Numbered from the stretch's first letter, positions 22,785 to 34,073 are shown. The stretch: DNA of 64,000 bases from Leucogyrophana mollusca (GCA_021014945.1 MU266447.1:19078-83077), one strand, 5' to 3'. A program made the numbers and translations. Notes: generated from the sequence alone by a model not told the origin.

Positions 22785-23302
22785 CTACAGTAAGCTACTC
22801 GTCGTCATTATTGCTTTTAAAATTCCCTGCCGCCCCTTAGTTGGACGCGGCCGAGCAGTCAGCTCTTTCATGACTCTCAGGATCTTCGGTATTTCGGCGT
22901 GAAGGACTCTGAAGAGCTCGTTTGGGAAACAACCAGGTTCTCCAGGTTTGCCTTGGGTGCCGAGTGGAGCGCGCAGAGGAACGAAGTCGGAGGAATCAGG
23001 CAAAATTGTTTGGCCTGCAGCATCGCCAGGTCTTGAGGAATGGCACGGAACTGCGAGCCGACCATGTTCTCGAATGCTTGGACAGCCAGGTAGGACGCTT
23101 GCATGATATTGGTGATGCTGTTGGTCCACGCATGCTTGCCGTTCTTACCACCACTCCGTGTGTACATCGTCAAAACTGTGCCATCACAAATGTTAGGACA
23201 TAGACCACGATAGAACTGTGTTATCTTACTTTTACCGAGCATGAGTTTCTCATTGACGACAAAGGTGATGTTGACTTTGTGGAAAATCAATAGTCTCGAC
23301 AC
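22785..23302 (-). pseudogene. Internal coding fragment of the inverted-repeat element
   Basis: Two overlapping minus-strand frames. One (to 22877) reads KHAWTNSITNIMQASYLAVQAF, SQFRAIPQDLAMLQAKQFCLIPPTSFL. The other (to 22785) continues as CFPNELFRVLHAEIPKILRVMKEL. They can be joined only by a frame change or an unseen intron, and the first has no ATG. I do not recognise the family. It could be a transposase remnant or a captured host gene. Confidence 0.4.
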
Positions 23303-23595
23303 CAGGCATTCTAGGAAGTCCGGATAAATCCGGGAGCAGACACCCGCTTTCTAAAACGTCCGGGTTCGAGACTAGAAAATCAACGGAGATATAGTTCCAA
23401 GTTGGTAAACTACCGCCAACCTCCTACAGTCGAGCTTGACATGCGCCGGACGCTAGCAGACACGGCTGATAGTCCCGATCATGGTTATCTGTCTATTAGT
23501 CTATCTATGGGCGGAGATGCCTTCCTACTTCGTCCAACTGCCGGACTCAACGGAGCCCAGCGGCCACCTCCGGTAGGTGGCCCACCTGGCCCCGA

Positions 23596-23730
23596 TGTGT
23601 GGACTGGACCTGGCCTCCATGACGACCCCCAAATGTGTGGGTACGGGACAATCCTTTGCGTGTCCGGCGCCCATCCATGTGTGGAGGGTGAACCGGCCTA
23701 CCGGGTCCAAGGACCCCCTCCGTGTGTGGA
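23596..23730 (+). repeat. Right subterminal TGTGTGG repeats
   Basis: Four copies of TGTGTGG at 23596, 23634, 23678 and 23723, again on the plus strand and 38 to 45 bp apart. They mirror the group at the left end, but in direct rather than inverted orientation. Confidence 0.6.
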
Positions 23731-23732
23731 CG

Positions 23733-23768
23733 GGGAACCATCCTCTGGGGGGGTATTCAGGGGTCCTG
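23733..23768 (-). repeat. Right 36-bp terminal inverted repeat
   Basis: Exact reverse complement of 22556-22591. Confidence 0.9.
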
Positions 23769-23774
23769 CAAGCA

Positions 23775-24244
23775 CTGACGACAGCCGACGACCCATGGAA
23801 TTCGGGTACCTGGAACAAGACGGTGATCGTGTCCCGAACCCAACGGAAGATAGGATAGGATAGGTAAGTCATTGTTTAGGGGAGCATCAAACAACGAGGC
23901 TGCAAAAGTAAAAGGCTATATCGATAATCACCAAATAACAGCTCCCCTCCGGTCGAGACCTCGATGCGCAATCGAAGATGAATAGCTGTGACCTGTTCTG
24001 ACAGGAGCGACTCGACTCGTAGGAACGATGTTTCGAGGCACCGCCTATGAGCACTTACGAGCTGCAGGGCTGCTGTACATCACGGCCAGCACCTGGGCGG
24101 TGGGATACGGATACGGAGATTATGAGCATGAGGTTTGCTCGAGCTGGCGATACGCGTAGATCCAAAATTGTTTTGGTTCGACGAATTCTATCCACAATAG
24201 GTCAACAGAGGTACGCACACGATCATAATAGAAATTAGGATACC
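23775..24244. other. Intergenic region, no gene recognised
   Basis: Between the inverted-repeat element and the GDSL pseudogene. No motif found. A short GGATA tandem run is present near 23851-23862. Confidence 0.45.
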
Positions 24245-25420
24245 TCAATGGTAGCACGCAACAAAAACAAAAATACGCAGCAATGCAGACTGTCCTCCCA
24301 ACGTGTTCGTGATTGGACCAGAAATGAGCCTGGTCGCTCCGGACAGAAAAGCATCAAGGTCGTGGGCGAATGTGCAGTGCATTCCGGTTGTGGGATGTAT
24401 ATAATCTGTCCATATATTTCCTCCATACCTTTGCACTTTCGCGTGCTGGAAGCCAGCAAGCCTAGAGTCATCCAAAACGCGCATAAATGTGTCCCAAGGA
24501 ATGAAAACCAGGATGCTAACGTCGCGATGCTGGGCTGCTAACATCGCGATGCTGGGCTGCAAACATCTTTGATTGCATCATCAGGGCCTTGTTCCAATCC
24601 GCCATCCTGTTTTCATCGAAAAGCGGAGCTACAAATGCAACCGTGGATGTAAGCATTATTCTACAGCTTTGCGACGAAGGGCAGCAGAACAGAGACTTAC
24701 CATCCGAAAGCCTTGGGGAAGGATGTATCGGTGGAACAGGGTCACGGTGGAACGTCCACAAATAGAAAGTTGCGCACTCCTGCTTGATATAGCCGTTCCT
24801 GACAATCTAACATCTCGGCTATGCATTCTTTCGTCGCAACGAGGCTGCTTGTGAAGCGACGGCCAAGGGTCTGTAAGTACATGAGGATGAACCGAAGAGC
24901 AAACAAGGGGTGGACTAACGCCACATCGGTGATTCTTGTCCACGCCGCTGCGTGCGATTATCCGATAACGACAAGTACAAGTGAGGTACAAGTCCAGGAT
25001 CTATGACACTTGCCATGGAGTATGCGACTATCACCTTTGCCCTAGAGAAGCCAGTCTGGCTTAACCCCAACCCATTCCTGCAATTCTGGATGCACTCACT
25101 GCGTAATCGTCGACCAGTAGTTCGTGATCTCCAACCCTCAACAAGGTGCCCAATCCGGTTGGCCTCCCCAGACTCGACGGATGGGCCACTCCCAAAATAT
25201 GTTCGCGCGATGGTCGAGGAGAAGCGTCTCATTCATATCCATCGTGGTAATAAGAAGCACCGCTGCGCGATGTCAAGCGTTTGGTCAGAGTGACCGGGAG
25301 CACTGGGCGGCGAATGTCGCCGACCCAATGGTGGACCTTTGGCCACAACATCACAAGATATCTTACGTCGTGCCCAATCGTGGCCCAGCTGGGTCACGGT
25401 CGAGGGCAGTCAGTGCTGAA
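24245..25420 (-). pseudogene. GDSL esterase (CE16-like) pseudogene
   Basis: A decayed tandem copy of the GDSL gene at 25772-26852. Collinear pieces remain: PSTVTQLG; GASYYHDGYE followed by a stop; GGQPDWAPC and a stop; CQERLYQAGVRNFLFVDVPP; and a long C-terminal piece QHRDVSILVFIPWDTFMRVLDD with DYIHPTTGMH (block V, DxxH). They lie in different frames with several stops. Where the neighbour has WIGINDVA, this copy has WTRITDVA, so the conserved Gly-x-Asn-Asp is lost. A 22-bp tandem duplication at 24515-24558 adds another frameshift. The length and order of the parts leave little doubt about the origin. Confidence 0.85.
24515..24558. repeat. 22-bp tandem duplication inside GDSL pseudogene
   Basis: Two adjacent 22-bp units (24515-24536 and 24537-24558) differ at a single base. 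Since 22 is not a multiple of three, the duplication breaks the reading frame in the segment encoding AAQHRDVS. Confidence 0.9.
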
Positions 25421-25771
25421 GCCTGGCGAAAAGTCCGGCGAGTTGCTAGATGATGGAAAGAATCAAAGAATCAGAGCCCTTGTTTGTGGCGGTGCTTAGG
25501 CGGACTCTGAGGCCTGAGGCCTGAGGGAGGCATCAGAAATTCCGAGACCTCTTATGGCAAGTGCTGTAGTTCACAGATATCTTCAGGTCCAAGGACAGGC
25601 GTCTTTTGCTCGCGGACACCAAGCAGACACGCAGGCAGATATTGTGGCACATGTAGAATATCATGGAGGGGTAGGAAGATAATTGATTGGTAAGAAAAAT
25701 GACGTGGTGAGATTACTTCAGATGAGTATTTCTCCCCCAAGTTCAACGACCAGCAGAATTTACACAGCAGG

Positions 25772-26852
25772 TCATATATCCAAACCGGAAGAAGGTATCG
25801 CGGACAGAAATTCTCTCAGTTCTTCCGCAATGACTTTATGCATCCTGCTTGTTGGATGCACATCGTCGTACCATATGCCGCCCCTTTGCTTGCACGAATC
25901 CTCGACACTGAACCCAGCACCTACTGGGTCGTCAAGGACACGCGTAAACGTATCCCAGGAGGAAAATATCAGAGCACTGATATCAGTGTGCTCGCCTGCA
26001 AAGACCTTTACTTTTTCCGAAAGAACCGTATTCCATTCCTCAATCGCAGGCTGTTTAACAAGCTGAGAACCTGAAGGGAACCCCGTGTGGGGAAAATATC
26101 ATTAAACATCCTACATGTCTAACGGGATATCGCTCACCACGAGACCACGGACAGCGATGTATAGGAGGTACGTCAAAGAAAAGGAAGTTCCGCGCGCCCG
26201 CATCATATAGCAATTTCTGATATTCAAACAACTCGTCGATCGTTTGGTCCACGTCCCTTGTCAGGTGCGAGAACCGGTGGGAGAGGCTGTCTCCTTCCAT
26301 CGAATCAGCAGAGATACGACTCGCACCGTAGGGAGTGACACTTACGCAACGTCATTTATTCCGATCCAAGTCGCTGCAAAGAGATATAGTCCCATCTCGG
26401 TCAATGATCATTTACTCACAGAACAATGTGTTTTCTCCTTCCCAAGCAGCCCAGTCTGGCTTCGTTCCAGCGCCTCCCTCGCACAAGAACTTGTTCATGA
26501 CTTGCTGCCCCACTCCAGGTACCCGATCCCCTCCCACAGCATAATCGTAGGCCAGTTTGGGGTGGCTCGAGTCCATCTTGATGAGGTGTCCAACCCAGTT
26601 TGGCTTCCCTTCTTCGACGTAAGGCCAGGTGGCACCACCGGGAAATTTGACCCCAAGAGGATTCTCCAAAGTTGGGTGGGGAGAAGTGCGTTTGTACCCA
26701 ATATCACAGTACGAAGCACCACTAATTCCACCAAAAAGATATGGTCAGAAATAAGCGCCATACTCTCACTGAGGAATGTACAATAGCACAAGATGTTTTA
26801 TCCTGTCAAAGCCAGGCCAACTAGGCCCTACCTGGGCTACCGTCGAGGGCAT
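25772..26852 (-). CDS. GDSL/SGNH esterase (CE16-like)
   Basis: Multi-exon minus-strand gene. In order: QVGPSWPGFDRIKHLVL, spliced to FGASYCDIGYK (block I), NPLGVKFPGG, KPNWVGHLI, YDYAVGGDRVPG, ENTLF|STWIGINDVA (block III, GxND), YDAGARNFLFFDVPPIHR, spliced to GSQLVKQPAIEEWNTVL, DISALIFSSWDTFTRVLDD and DDVHPTSRMH (block V, catalytic Asp and His). It ends PSSGLDI. The layout is that of fungal carbohydrate esterase family 16 / GDSL lipases, which usually deacetylate xylo-oligosaccharides outside the cell. Block I is FGAS instead of the usual FGDS; the Ser is kept. The start is uncertain: ATG 26852 lies inside a signal-peptide-like stretch (VLPLVALVTSGLLFG) whose upstream part is open but has no ATG. 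The gene may therefore be 5'-damaged or have a further exon. Confidence 0.75.
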
Positions 26853-27330
26853 ACCGAAGAGCAATCCTGAGGTCACAAGCGCCACCAGCGGAAGGACAGT
26901 GCCAGGTGGAAAATGAATGAAAGTTGAAAGAAGCGGGTCTTGTTATGGCAGGTGCTGTGAACGGCTTCCTTCGTTTTCGTTGCAACTCAGCGTTGATGCC
27001 CCTTGTTGCTCATAGAGAAGGGTATGTTGCAGCCAAGTGCACATGGGGGTCAAAGGTTAAAGCCAGGGCCGGTGCCTGCTTGGTCGCTGAACCATCTAGA
27101 TTTTTGCAGATGTTTGATCGTGGAAATCGCGCTCGTGTACTATATAGGTGCATGATAGTAGTACAGTGAAGTAAAGTCATAATATCAACCAAGCAAATAG
27201 TTCCAGTGAGATACGGACGATGGGTGGGTAAATCCGAACGAAAAGTAATGCCAACTAACCAAAGCGTCCTTACCGCCTATATATCTGTCATAAAGTGGAG
27301 AATGGATTGAAATACAACCAAGATAAAATG
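26853..27330. other. Intergenic region
   Basis: The part next to 26853 encodes the ATG-less signal-peptide-like stretch of the GDSL gene. Nothing else is recognised in the rest. Confidence 0.45.
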
Positions 27331-28581
27331 CTAACGTCCAGAAAAGAGTGGTAGCTCCGTGTTTGTTTTGTCGGGGGATCCAGGTTCACCCGCGATAACG
27401 GTGCCGTCTGGGTCAAATTCAGGTTCAGACCGGGAGCGCGGGTCCGAGTCCGGCGAAATTCTCCCTCCCAGGTCCGAGATGGCCGACGGGGAGGCGGTGA
27501 TAGCGCGATCAAAGTAAGTGTACTCGAATGGATTATCGACTGGTGAAAGGAAATCCTGTTGAACGGGAACGACAACGGCATTACTGGGCAGCAAACTGGA
27601 AGGTGAGGATGATGTAACGTTAGACGCGAAGAAAGTGTATATGAACGGATGGCGCTCTTGCACGGAGTTTGACGGACGTGCGTGCCAGTATGCAGGACCT
27701 TCGGGACGCGGTGGGCTCGGAGGATGGCTGTGTGAAGTGAAGAGACCTTCTGCGGCTGCTTGGCACGGTTTGTAGCGTGATCCCAATGCGTTTCCGCTGC
27801 AATACGTTGAGTAAACAGCCGCCTAAGAGATAATAGAAATGCATTCTCACCAGATGGCGCAACCAACGCCCTCACGAATGCAACCACAGGGGCTACGGAT
27901 CGTCTTTACCACAGCAGAACGCTCAAAATATGAAGCATCCAAGGCCACGACAGCCGACGTCGCCGCAGTTTTGGCTTGCCATACATTTGAACGTCCACGA
28001 GGTGATGCCCGCATGTGTATGACTGCGCCGCATCCATTCGTATGTCTGACATTGTGGTGCTTGTCGTTCCGTGAAGCGCGGGATTGTGATGGAGGTGGGT
28101 AAGATGGCAGTGGAGAAAGCTCGTACATCGTGTTCCGGTCCATCAATTTGGGCGGAGGCTCATCGCCGCCACAAAAGAGTACGTGACTGTATGAGTCTCC
28201 CTCTGTTGCATTGAGCGCCGGACGAGGCGAAAGCGGTGGCTCGTAGCTTTGTTCCCAAGTCTGACTTGACTCGTCATCACTTGGGGGGTCAATCCACGAA
28301 GGAGACCTGACAATGACCGTAGCTGGAGGCGAGACCCGTCCGCTTTCGTTGCGCTGAGCGTTTATGAGATTATGATCAAGCCTCATTGCACCACGCCTCC
28401 GCAATCGTGACGCTTCGCCGGTACGCACGAGATCAGAAAGAACGATTGAGTCGTCGGCGTCCGAGGGCTCGAGCCCATCTGACGGCGAGTACCGTTCGTA
28501 TGCTACCGATTCCCTTCTATACTGCTGCGGCATTAGGCTGAGATGATGGAGGTATGTGTGCAAAGCGGTTCCTTCCATCAT
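27331..28581 (-). CDS. Cysteine-motif protein of unknown function
   Basis: Two exons (27851-28581 and 27331-27796) joined across a 54-bp intron encode 398 residues. The N-terminal half is disordered and Ser/Pro rich (PQQYRRESVAYERYSPSD, SPLPSYPPPSQSRASR). The intron falls inside the most conserved-looking part, CGCIREGVGCAI|CGNALGSRYKPC, with five Cys in a CxC...C..C...C pattern that could bind zinc. The C-terminal part has HPFIYTFFASNV and an acidic Ser/Pro tail ending NTELPLFSGR. I recall this Cys motif in uncharacterised Agaricomycete proteins but cannot name a domain. The start is the first of two consecutive ATGs. Confidence 0.72.
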
Positions 28582-28764
28582 AAAGGCGCTTCATTACAGT
28601 ATCTCGGGCGTGAGAACCATTACGTGATCTCGGAGCCAACCCCTCCCGTGGTGGTACCTTTTGCGCAATTAATCTGGCAGAGCATCCAAACACTCTTCAC
28701 GTTGGGGATATCAATATCAAAGGGTCTGAGATTCGTATCTTACGGTATAATGGGAAGTAATGAA

Positions 28765-30568
28765 CTAATCGTTACACTTTTCCCAGTCCCCTGCTCCACC
28801 GCTTCTAGCATAAGTTTGGCTAGCCACGAACGCGTCAAGTTCGCATAAGCCGTCGGCTCCGGCGCCACAGAACTCCAAAGGTTGCACAGCGTCATTGACC
28901 AATATCCTGACGAACTCCTTGGTCTCCCCCACGAAACGACATTGCAACTTCTCTGTGATCATCCGGGACGAGAACGGGACTAATCGAGACATGATCCAAG
29001 TGCGGTGGGGGTCGGGCTTTGACACACTAGGGGCCTCCGACTGAGGGAATAGGCCTAGGGCACCGTAGATAGCAATCATCGTGTTATCGTGCGAAAAATC
29101 CGCATAGAACGTGCGGTTGAGGGGGAAAGTATCCGGAGATGAGTCGAGTGTAGAATTCGTCTGCGTGTGGTCTTCCACAGGCATCCCAGTGAGTCGTGCC
29201 AGCAGTTCGTTGACATAGCCTACGCCTTGGACACGTCCAAATGCATTACCATAGCTATAAACATTATACGTTCACAGTTTTTCGAGCCAAGGGGGGTTGA
29301 CACGCACCCAGTGTAATAGTACTTCTTGATGTCTTCATCGTACTCGTATGACCGGAATTCTTCCAGGGTAAACATGCTGCAGAACGGGCTGGCTTTCTCA
29401 TGGGCTACCGTGTCGAAAGCGCACGCAGACATGAGGTTAGTGATATCGCCAGCTTTGAGTTTTGCTCCTGGGACTGCTTTCTTCAGACGATGCAATATCG
29501 ATGGCGTGAAGGTGGAGCGCCATTCATCGGACTCGACTGCAGAACGCTCACACGCGGGACACATAGCGTTGTCGAGGGTATCATTTGACTATTTGTGAAG
29601 TAAGGTTAAAGATAATGATGAAACATCACTTGCAATCACGTACGGTTTCCGATAGAATGACCGAAAGCAAGGGTGAGTACACATGATTGCTTGCAGCAGT
29701 AAAACCTTGTGGTGCTCCATCAGTATATTGAATGCAATTACCGCAGCAAAAGAATGCATCACCTGCCGTCCAGTTCAGTGCAGACATGACCACTCGATCC
29801 GCGCCAGAGGCTCGTAGGAAAGGCAAGTTGTCCTCATCGATAAGATGCTTATAGCGCGTGTAATGAAGCTGCCCAGCGTCAAAGGATCTAGAAGGGTCGT
29901 TATAAGCTCCGCGTGAAAGCACTATCTACCTTTAAGAACCTACTGTGCGGCACCAAAGGGAACCAGATCGTTTTCACCTAGACCCCACTTGTACTTGTGA
30001 AGAAACTTCACGCTCTTGTCCTTGTACGCGGTGGCTTTTTTGAGCTTCTTCAAGGTCTTCTTGATATCCGCAGATGCATTATCAGTCGGATATCGCGCTC
30101 CATGTCGCTGTATCTATTGCGCTTTCATTTTAATGCTCTGAATGACGACAAGTAGAGTAATTCGCGCACGAGGTTGATCTAAGACAATAGATAAGAGACT
30201 GAGAACTTATCACAGAAACCACTCACTTGCACTATGTCGCACTGATTTGGCGGTGCCTTGTACTCCTCAGCCGGAAAATAAGGAGAATAGGCAGCCCAGG
30301 CCTGCTGCAGCTTTTGCGGCAACCCCAGAGAGGGTGCAGTCGGCACATCACTCCTGGACTGCGAGGAACATCTACTAGAGCGATACTCGTGGCCCAAAAG
30401 GCCTACAAACAAAATGAGGGCTAGCGACGTCCATGTACAAACTCGATAGCGTCCGCCCCGACCTGGAGCTTGAGATAGTTGCTCAGGCCCATAAACGGAG
30501 GTGTCGACAAAGCCAGCTCCAGTGTCGACCACAACGAGAGGAATGTATTGCTTTGCCTTCGAGAACAT
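28765..30568 (-). CDS. Histidine acid phosphatase (phytase-like), membrane-anchored copy
   Basis: Last gene downstream in a tandem of three on the minus strand. The N-terminus has no signal peptide but a basic head and a membrane span (WTSLALILFVGLLGH, near residues 46-60), so it looks like a type II membrane protein with the enzyme outside. Exon 1 (30227-30568) ends APPNQCDIVQ. A 9-nt micro-exon (30170-30178, Ile-Asn-Leu) and then an exon at 30113 supply LQ-type residues and RHGARYPT, the phosphate-binding histidine motif. GAA|QSFDAGQLHYTRY, NDTLDNAMCPAC and FYADFSHDN (the HD proton-donor motif) follow. It ends GAGDWEKCND. ATG 30568 (MFSKAKQYIPL) is preferred; an in-frame ATG at 30631 would add 21 residues. 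The family releases phosphate from phytate or other phosphomonoesters. Confidence 0.88.
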
Positions 30569-31950
30569 GCAACCGAGAATATGGGAGCGAGAAAATGAAG
30601 ATAAGAAAGCGGGGAAACGTTTGTCCTCCATGTCACATACATATGTAAATGCGAACGTTTCTGTGCCTGTTTGGGTGCTTTCATGTCAGTAAACTCGGCA
30701 CCTTTGGGTCGAGTCCGCAAGGACCACTGCTTAGGAAAAACACGGCCCACTAGAAAGGCCCACATTAACACTCCTGGCAAAGGCGGCAGTGTTCTGTCGC
30801 TGGCTCCACCCTGCAAAGACCCATGAAGAGACTTCGAATCGTGGATAAGAGGGATCATCGTCTCAATTTGGTAGCGCCGACTTATTCACACCCGGATCCA
30901 ATTCGGCTCAGGATAACACTGGTGGAAAATATAATCTTGCAGTGCTTGCCCTCCACCTACAACCGACAGGAGAAAGATATGATCCTGGAGAATGCCTTGG
31001 TTCAAATAGAAGACGTCAAGGCGCGCGAAGGAGTGTTCTGGGAAGAGTCCCGTGATTCGTGCAAGTGCTCTGGCGTAAAATGGGCTACAACTAAAGCAGC
31101 ACACTGCATAGGTCCGCCTACAGTTAAAAAGCCGCACCTTGAACTTCAGAAGGCTGTCGCGAGATTTGCGACCCGTTAGCATGATCCCTAACCATTCCGA
31201 AGGGTTGTCCATCCTAGATTCAATTAACGGTGAGGTGTGCATGACTAGCGCCTTCGGATAGCTCGCTCTGCATACCGGCGTGTCGATGTTGGGCGGTTAC
31301 TTACCGCAAGCTCCGAACTTGAGGGCCGCAACGATTTGGGAGCTCATAGTAGAGAGCAGGCACGTTGGCCAAGAATGTGACACTGTGGAATGGATTTTTG
31401 TGTAAGGTCTTTTTTACGCCTTGACAGTATGAACCTCACCTTCGACTAGAGGGGAGTTATCACAACAACACAAGCCATATCCGGGCCTATCGGAGAACGA
31501 TGATCACACGTGTCTTTCAGAATCACCATCGTTAATCGCTCATACAAGGTGCTTAAGGTCAGCATGGAGATCATGCATGTCTAAGCCGACGGTAAAACGA
31601 GAATATCCCTGTTAGGCGAATGGACGGCTTGGAGCCTTGGAGGGTTATCATTCCTTCCGTTGATATGGCTTCGAAACTCGCTGACCGACAAAAATATCCA
31701 CAGAGAGATTGCTCAGTGGCTGGCATAAAACAGTCCTTCCAGGGAACATTCTGATCCGCGCGAAAAACCTCACAATACTTCAATTCCTGGGAAGGTCCCA
31801 AGCTCAATGTGGTAGTTTCAGCCCCATGAGGTAAGGCATTTGGCACAGGTAACGCCTGTAAGTCCATCTGAGACCATCATGATCTGAACGTGATATCCTT
31901 CCGGAGCCCATCCAGACGAACCACTCGACCACTCGGTGTCCACGGCCCGT
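30569..31950. other. Intergenic region between phosphatase copies
   Basis: About 1.4 kb. Minus-strand frames of around 100 residues at 30886-31242 and 31571-31867 match nothing known, and no phosphatase motif was found in them. The piece near 30569-30640 is the leader of the gene above. No gene is called. Confidence 0.45.
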
Positions 31951-33604
31951 TCAATCAGAACACAAAGCCCAGTCCCCCTCCCCGTTGAGTCTTGCATATT
32001 GCTGACTTTGCACGAAGTCGCCAAGCGCACAGACCCCGGATCCTGTATCCCCACAAAACTCCATTGGTTGCACGGCATCGTTGACCAGTATCCGCACGTA
32101 GTCCCCTGTTTCACCGGCCACAGTGCACTCAAGCTTCTCGGTGACCATTCGCCCTGAGAATGGGACCAGCTTATAGTCAACCCAGGTTCGTTCTGTGTTC
32201 GGTTGCGAGGGATCAAGGGCGTGGGGCTGGAGGAACAGGCCGATGGCGCTATAGATAGATATCATCTCGTTATCATGGGTGAAATCGGCGTAGAACGTTC
32301 TATTCAGCGGGAATGTGACTGGTGACGAATCGAGCGTGTGGTTGGTTTGTGTCTCATCTTGGACCGGCTGTCCAGTGAGGCGGGCGAGGAGCTCATTGAC
32401 ATACCCCACGCCTTGGACGGGTCCAAGTTGTTGACCATACCTGTCCAAGGATGCTTAAAATTTGCCCCAGAATAAGAGCAACCAGTCTTACCCGTTGCCA
32501 TAATAATCTTTGAGGTCTTCGTAGTACTCGAAAGAGTTGAATTCACCCTGAGAGAAGAGGCCACAGAATGCGCTCGGAGCTTCGTTGGCGACCGTCTCAA
32601 ACGGACACATATACATTAGATTGAGGACGTCGCTATTGGTGAGATTAGCTCCTGGGGCGGCCATGTTCAGGCGATCAGCGATGTCAGGTGCAAAAATTTC
32701 GAGCCATTCGCTGGTCTCGCTGTCAGAGCTACCCGCATTCGGGCACATGTTATTATCGAGCGTATCATTGCCCTTGGGGGAGTTTGTGTTAGATAGGCGG
32801 ATGGAAGGATTCGGCACACTTACAGATTCAGAAATGATAACCGAAAGTACGGGAACATACAGTTGATTGCTGGCGTAAGCAAAGCCTGCAGGTGGTCCTC
32901 AGCCCGGACAGAGCCCAGATTAACGTAGTTTGTACCTGCCGTCCAATTTAAAGCAGATTCGACTACACGTTCCGAGCTCGAAGCTCGGACGAAGGGCAAT
33001 ATGTCGCCGTCTATGAGAGAAGCATAGCGAGTATAATGCACTTGTCCGGCGTCGAATGACCTGCCGAGATCCAACCAACAGCCTGAGCACAAAATTTAAT
33101 TAGAGATAGCTCTACCCACTGTGCGGCTCCGTAGGGCACCAAAATATCAGTCCCTAGAGCATATGTGAAGTTCATGAGAAACGTAAGCGAGGGATCGTCG
33201 GACAGGTCTGCGCCCTGTAATTTTGCAACACTTTGTTGCAGGGATACTCCAACACTAGCGGTCGGGTACCGCGCACCATGCCGCTGTAGCTTCATTTCAG
33301 TGGCACACCAATCAGACTCAGCTAACAAAAAAAACTGGTGTACATACGAGGTTCACCTACAGAGAAGTAGTTAGTGAAGGATGGTGGTATATCTAAGATG
33401 AGGCCACCCGACCTGAGTTATAGTACAGCCTGTGGGTGGAGGCGCATATTCTGATACAGGGAAATACGGGGAATAAAGCGCCCAGGATTGCTGGAAAGTC
33501 TGGTTAAAACCAAGTGAAGGAGCTGTGTAGTTAATGGCAGCCATCACAGCACCATAACACAGACTGAGCATGATCAGCACAACCTGACGAATTGGGTGAC
33601 TCAT
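31951..33604 (-). CDS. Histidine acid phosphatase (phytase-like), secreted copy 2
   Basis: Starts at ATG 33604 with a signal peptide (VVLIMLSLCYGAVMA, residues 8-22), then NYTAPSLGFNQTFQQSWALYSPYFP. A 9-nt micro-exon at 33348-33356 (Val-Asn-Leu) precedes LQRHGARYPTASVG. The order that follows is LVPYGAA|QSFDAGQVHYTRYASL, SERVVESALNWTAG, NDTLDNNMCPNAGSS, NLMYMCPFETVANEAPSAFC, VQGVGYVNELLARLTGQP and FYADFTHDNEM (HD motif). It ends NGEGDWALCSD. Several N-glycosylation sites and many Cys fit a secreted phytase-like acid phosphatase. It is close to copy 3 in sequence and length and carries the same micro-exon, so it arose by tandem duplication. The substrate is inferred from the family. Confidence 0.92.
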
Positions 33605-34073
33605 GAGGAACGATGCGCAGGTGAAGCATGCCTTTCAATTGCAGACATTATAAGGCAATGTCGGCCCGCCAAAAGACACGCACGATAGGACAGCATGGTC
33701 AACAGGAGAACACACCAGTAGCGATGCTTCGACGTGACGCCTGTCGTCTCTTTCATGAGAATAAGGTGCGGAACGAGTTTCACGTGTCTGCATGGACATA
33801 ATGCGCGAAAAGCCCCCTGCAATCAGAAAATGAAGCTAGGACACATTTATTACAACGTACCTCACGACGAACCCGCTCCCGGGCCTTTGGGTCGTTAGAG
33901 GACGCCGAGGATGCATCCGTATTGGAATCAGGAGAGAAGCTCAGATCTGTCAGGGGTGTCGGAATGCCCGTTCTTCGCAATGTGTAAATTTCTGCCAAGA
34001 ACAATCCAACAATCCGTACTATCCTCCCCCGCACTGACTCCACTCAAATGACCCCCTTGTAGCATGTAGGCTC
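33605..34073. other. Intergenic region between phosphatase copies 2 and 3
   Basis: About 470 bp holding the promoter of copy 2 and the 3' end of copy 3. The short frames found here open with alternative start codons and show no motif. Confidence 0.45.

Larger units (their letters stand above)
22550..23774. mobile_element. Short inverted-repeat transposon-like element (about 1.2 kb)
   Basis: Two perfect 36-bp inverted repeats (22556-22591 and 23733-23768) bound 1213 bp. The hexamer CAAGCA stands directly outside each end (22550-22555 and 23769-23774), as a target-site duplication would. Inside each end there are several TGTGTGG words, all in the same orientation. The middle holds a decayed coding fragment on the minus strand. 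Terminal repeats, flanking duplication and subterminal motifs are the marks of a DNA transposon, here most likely non-autonomous. The superfamily is not assigned: a 6-bp duplication is unusual and a single copy cannot prove it. Confidence 0.7.
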
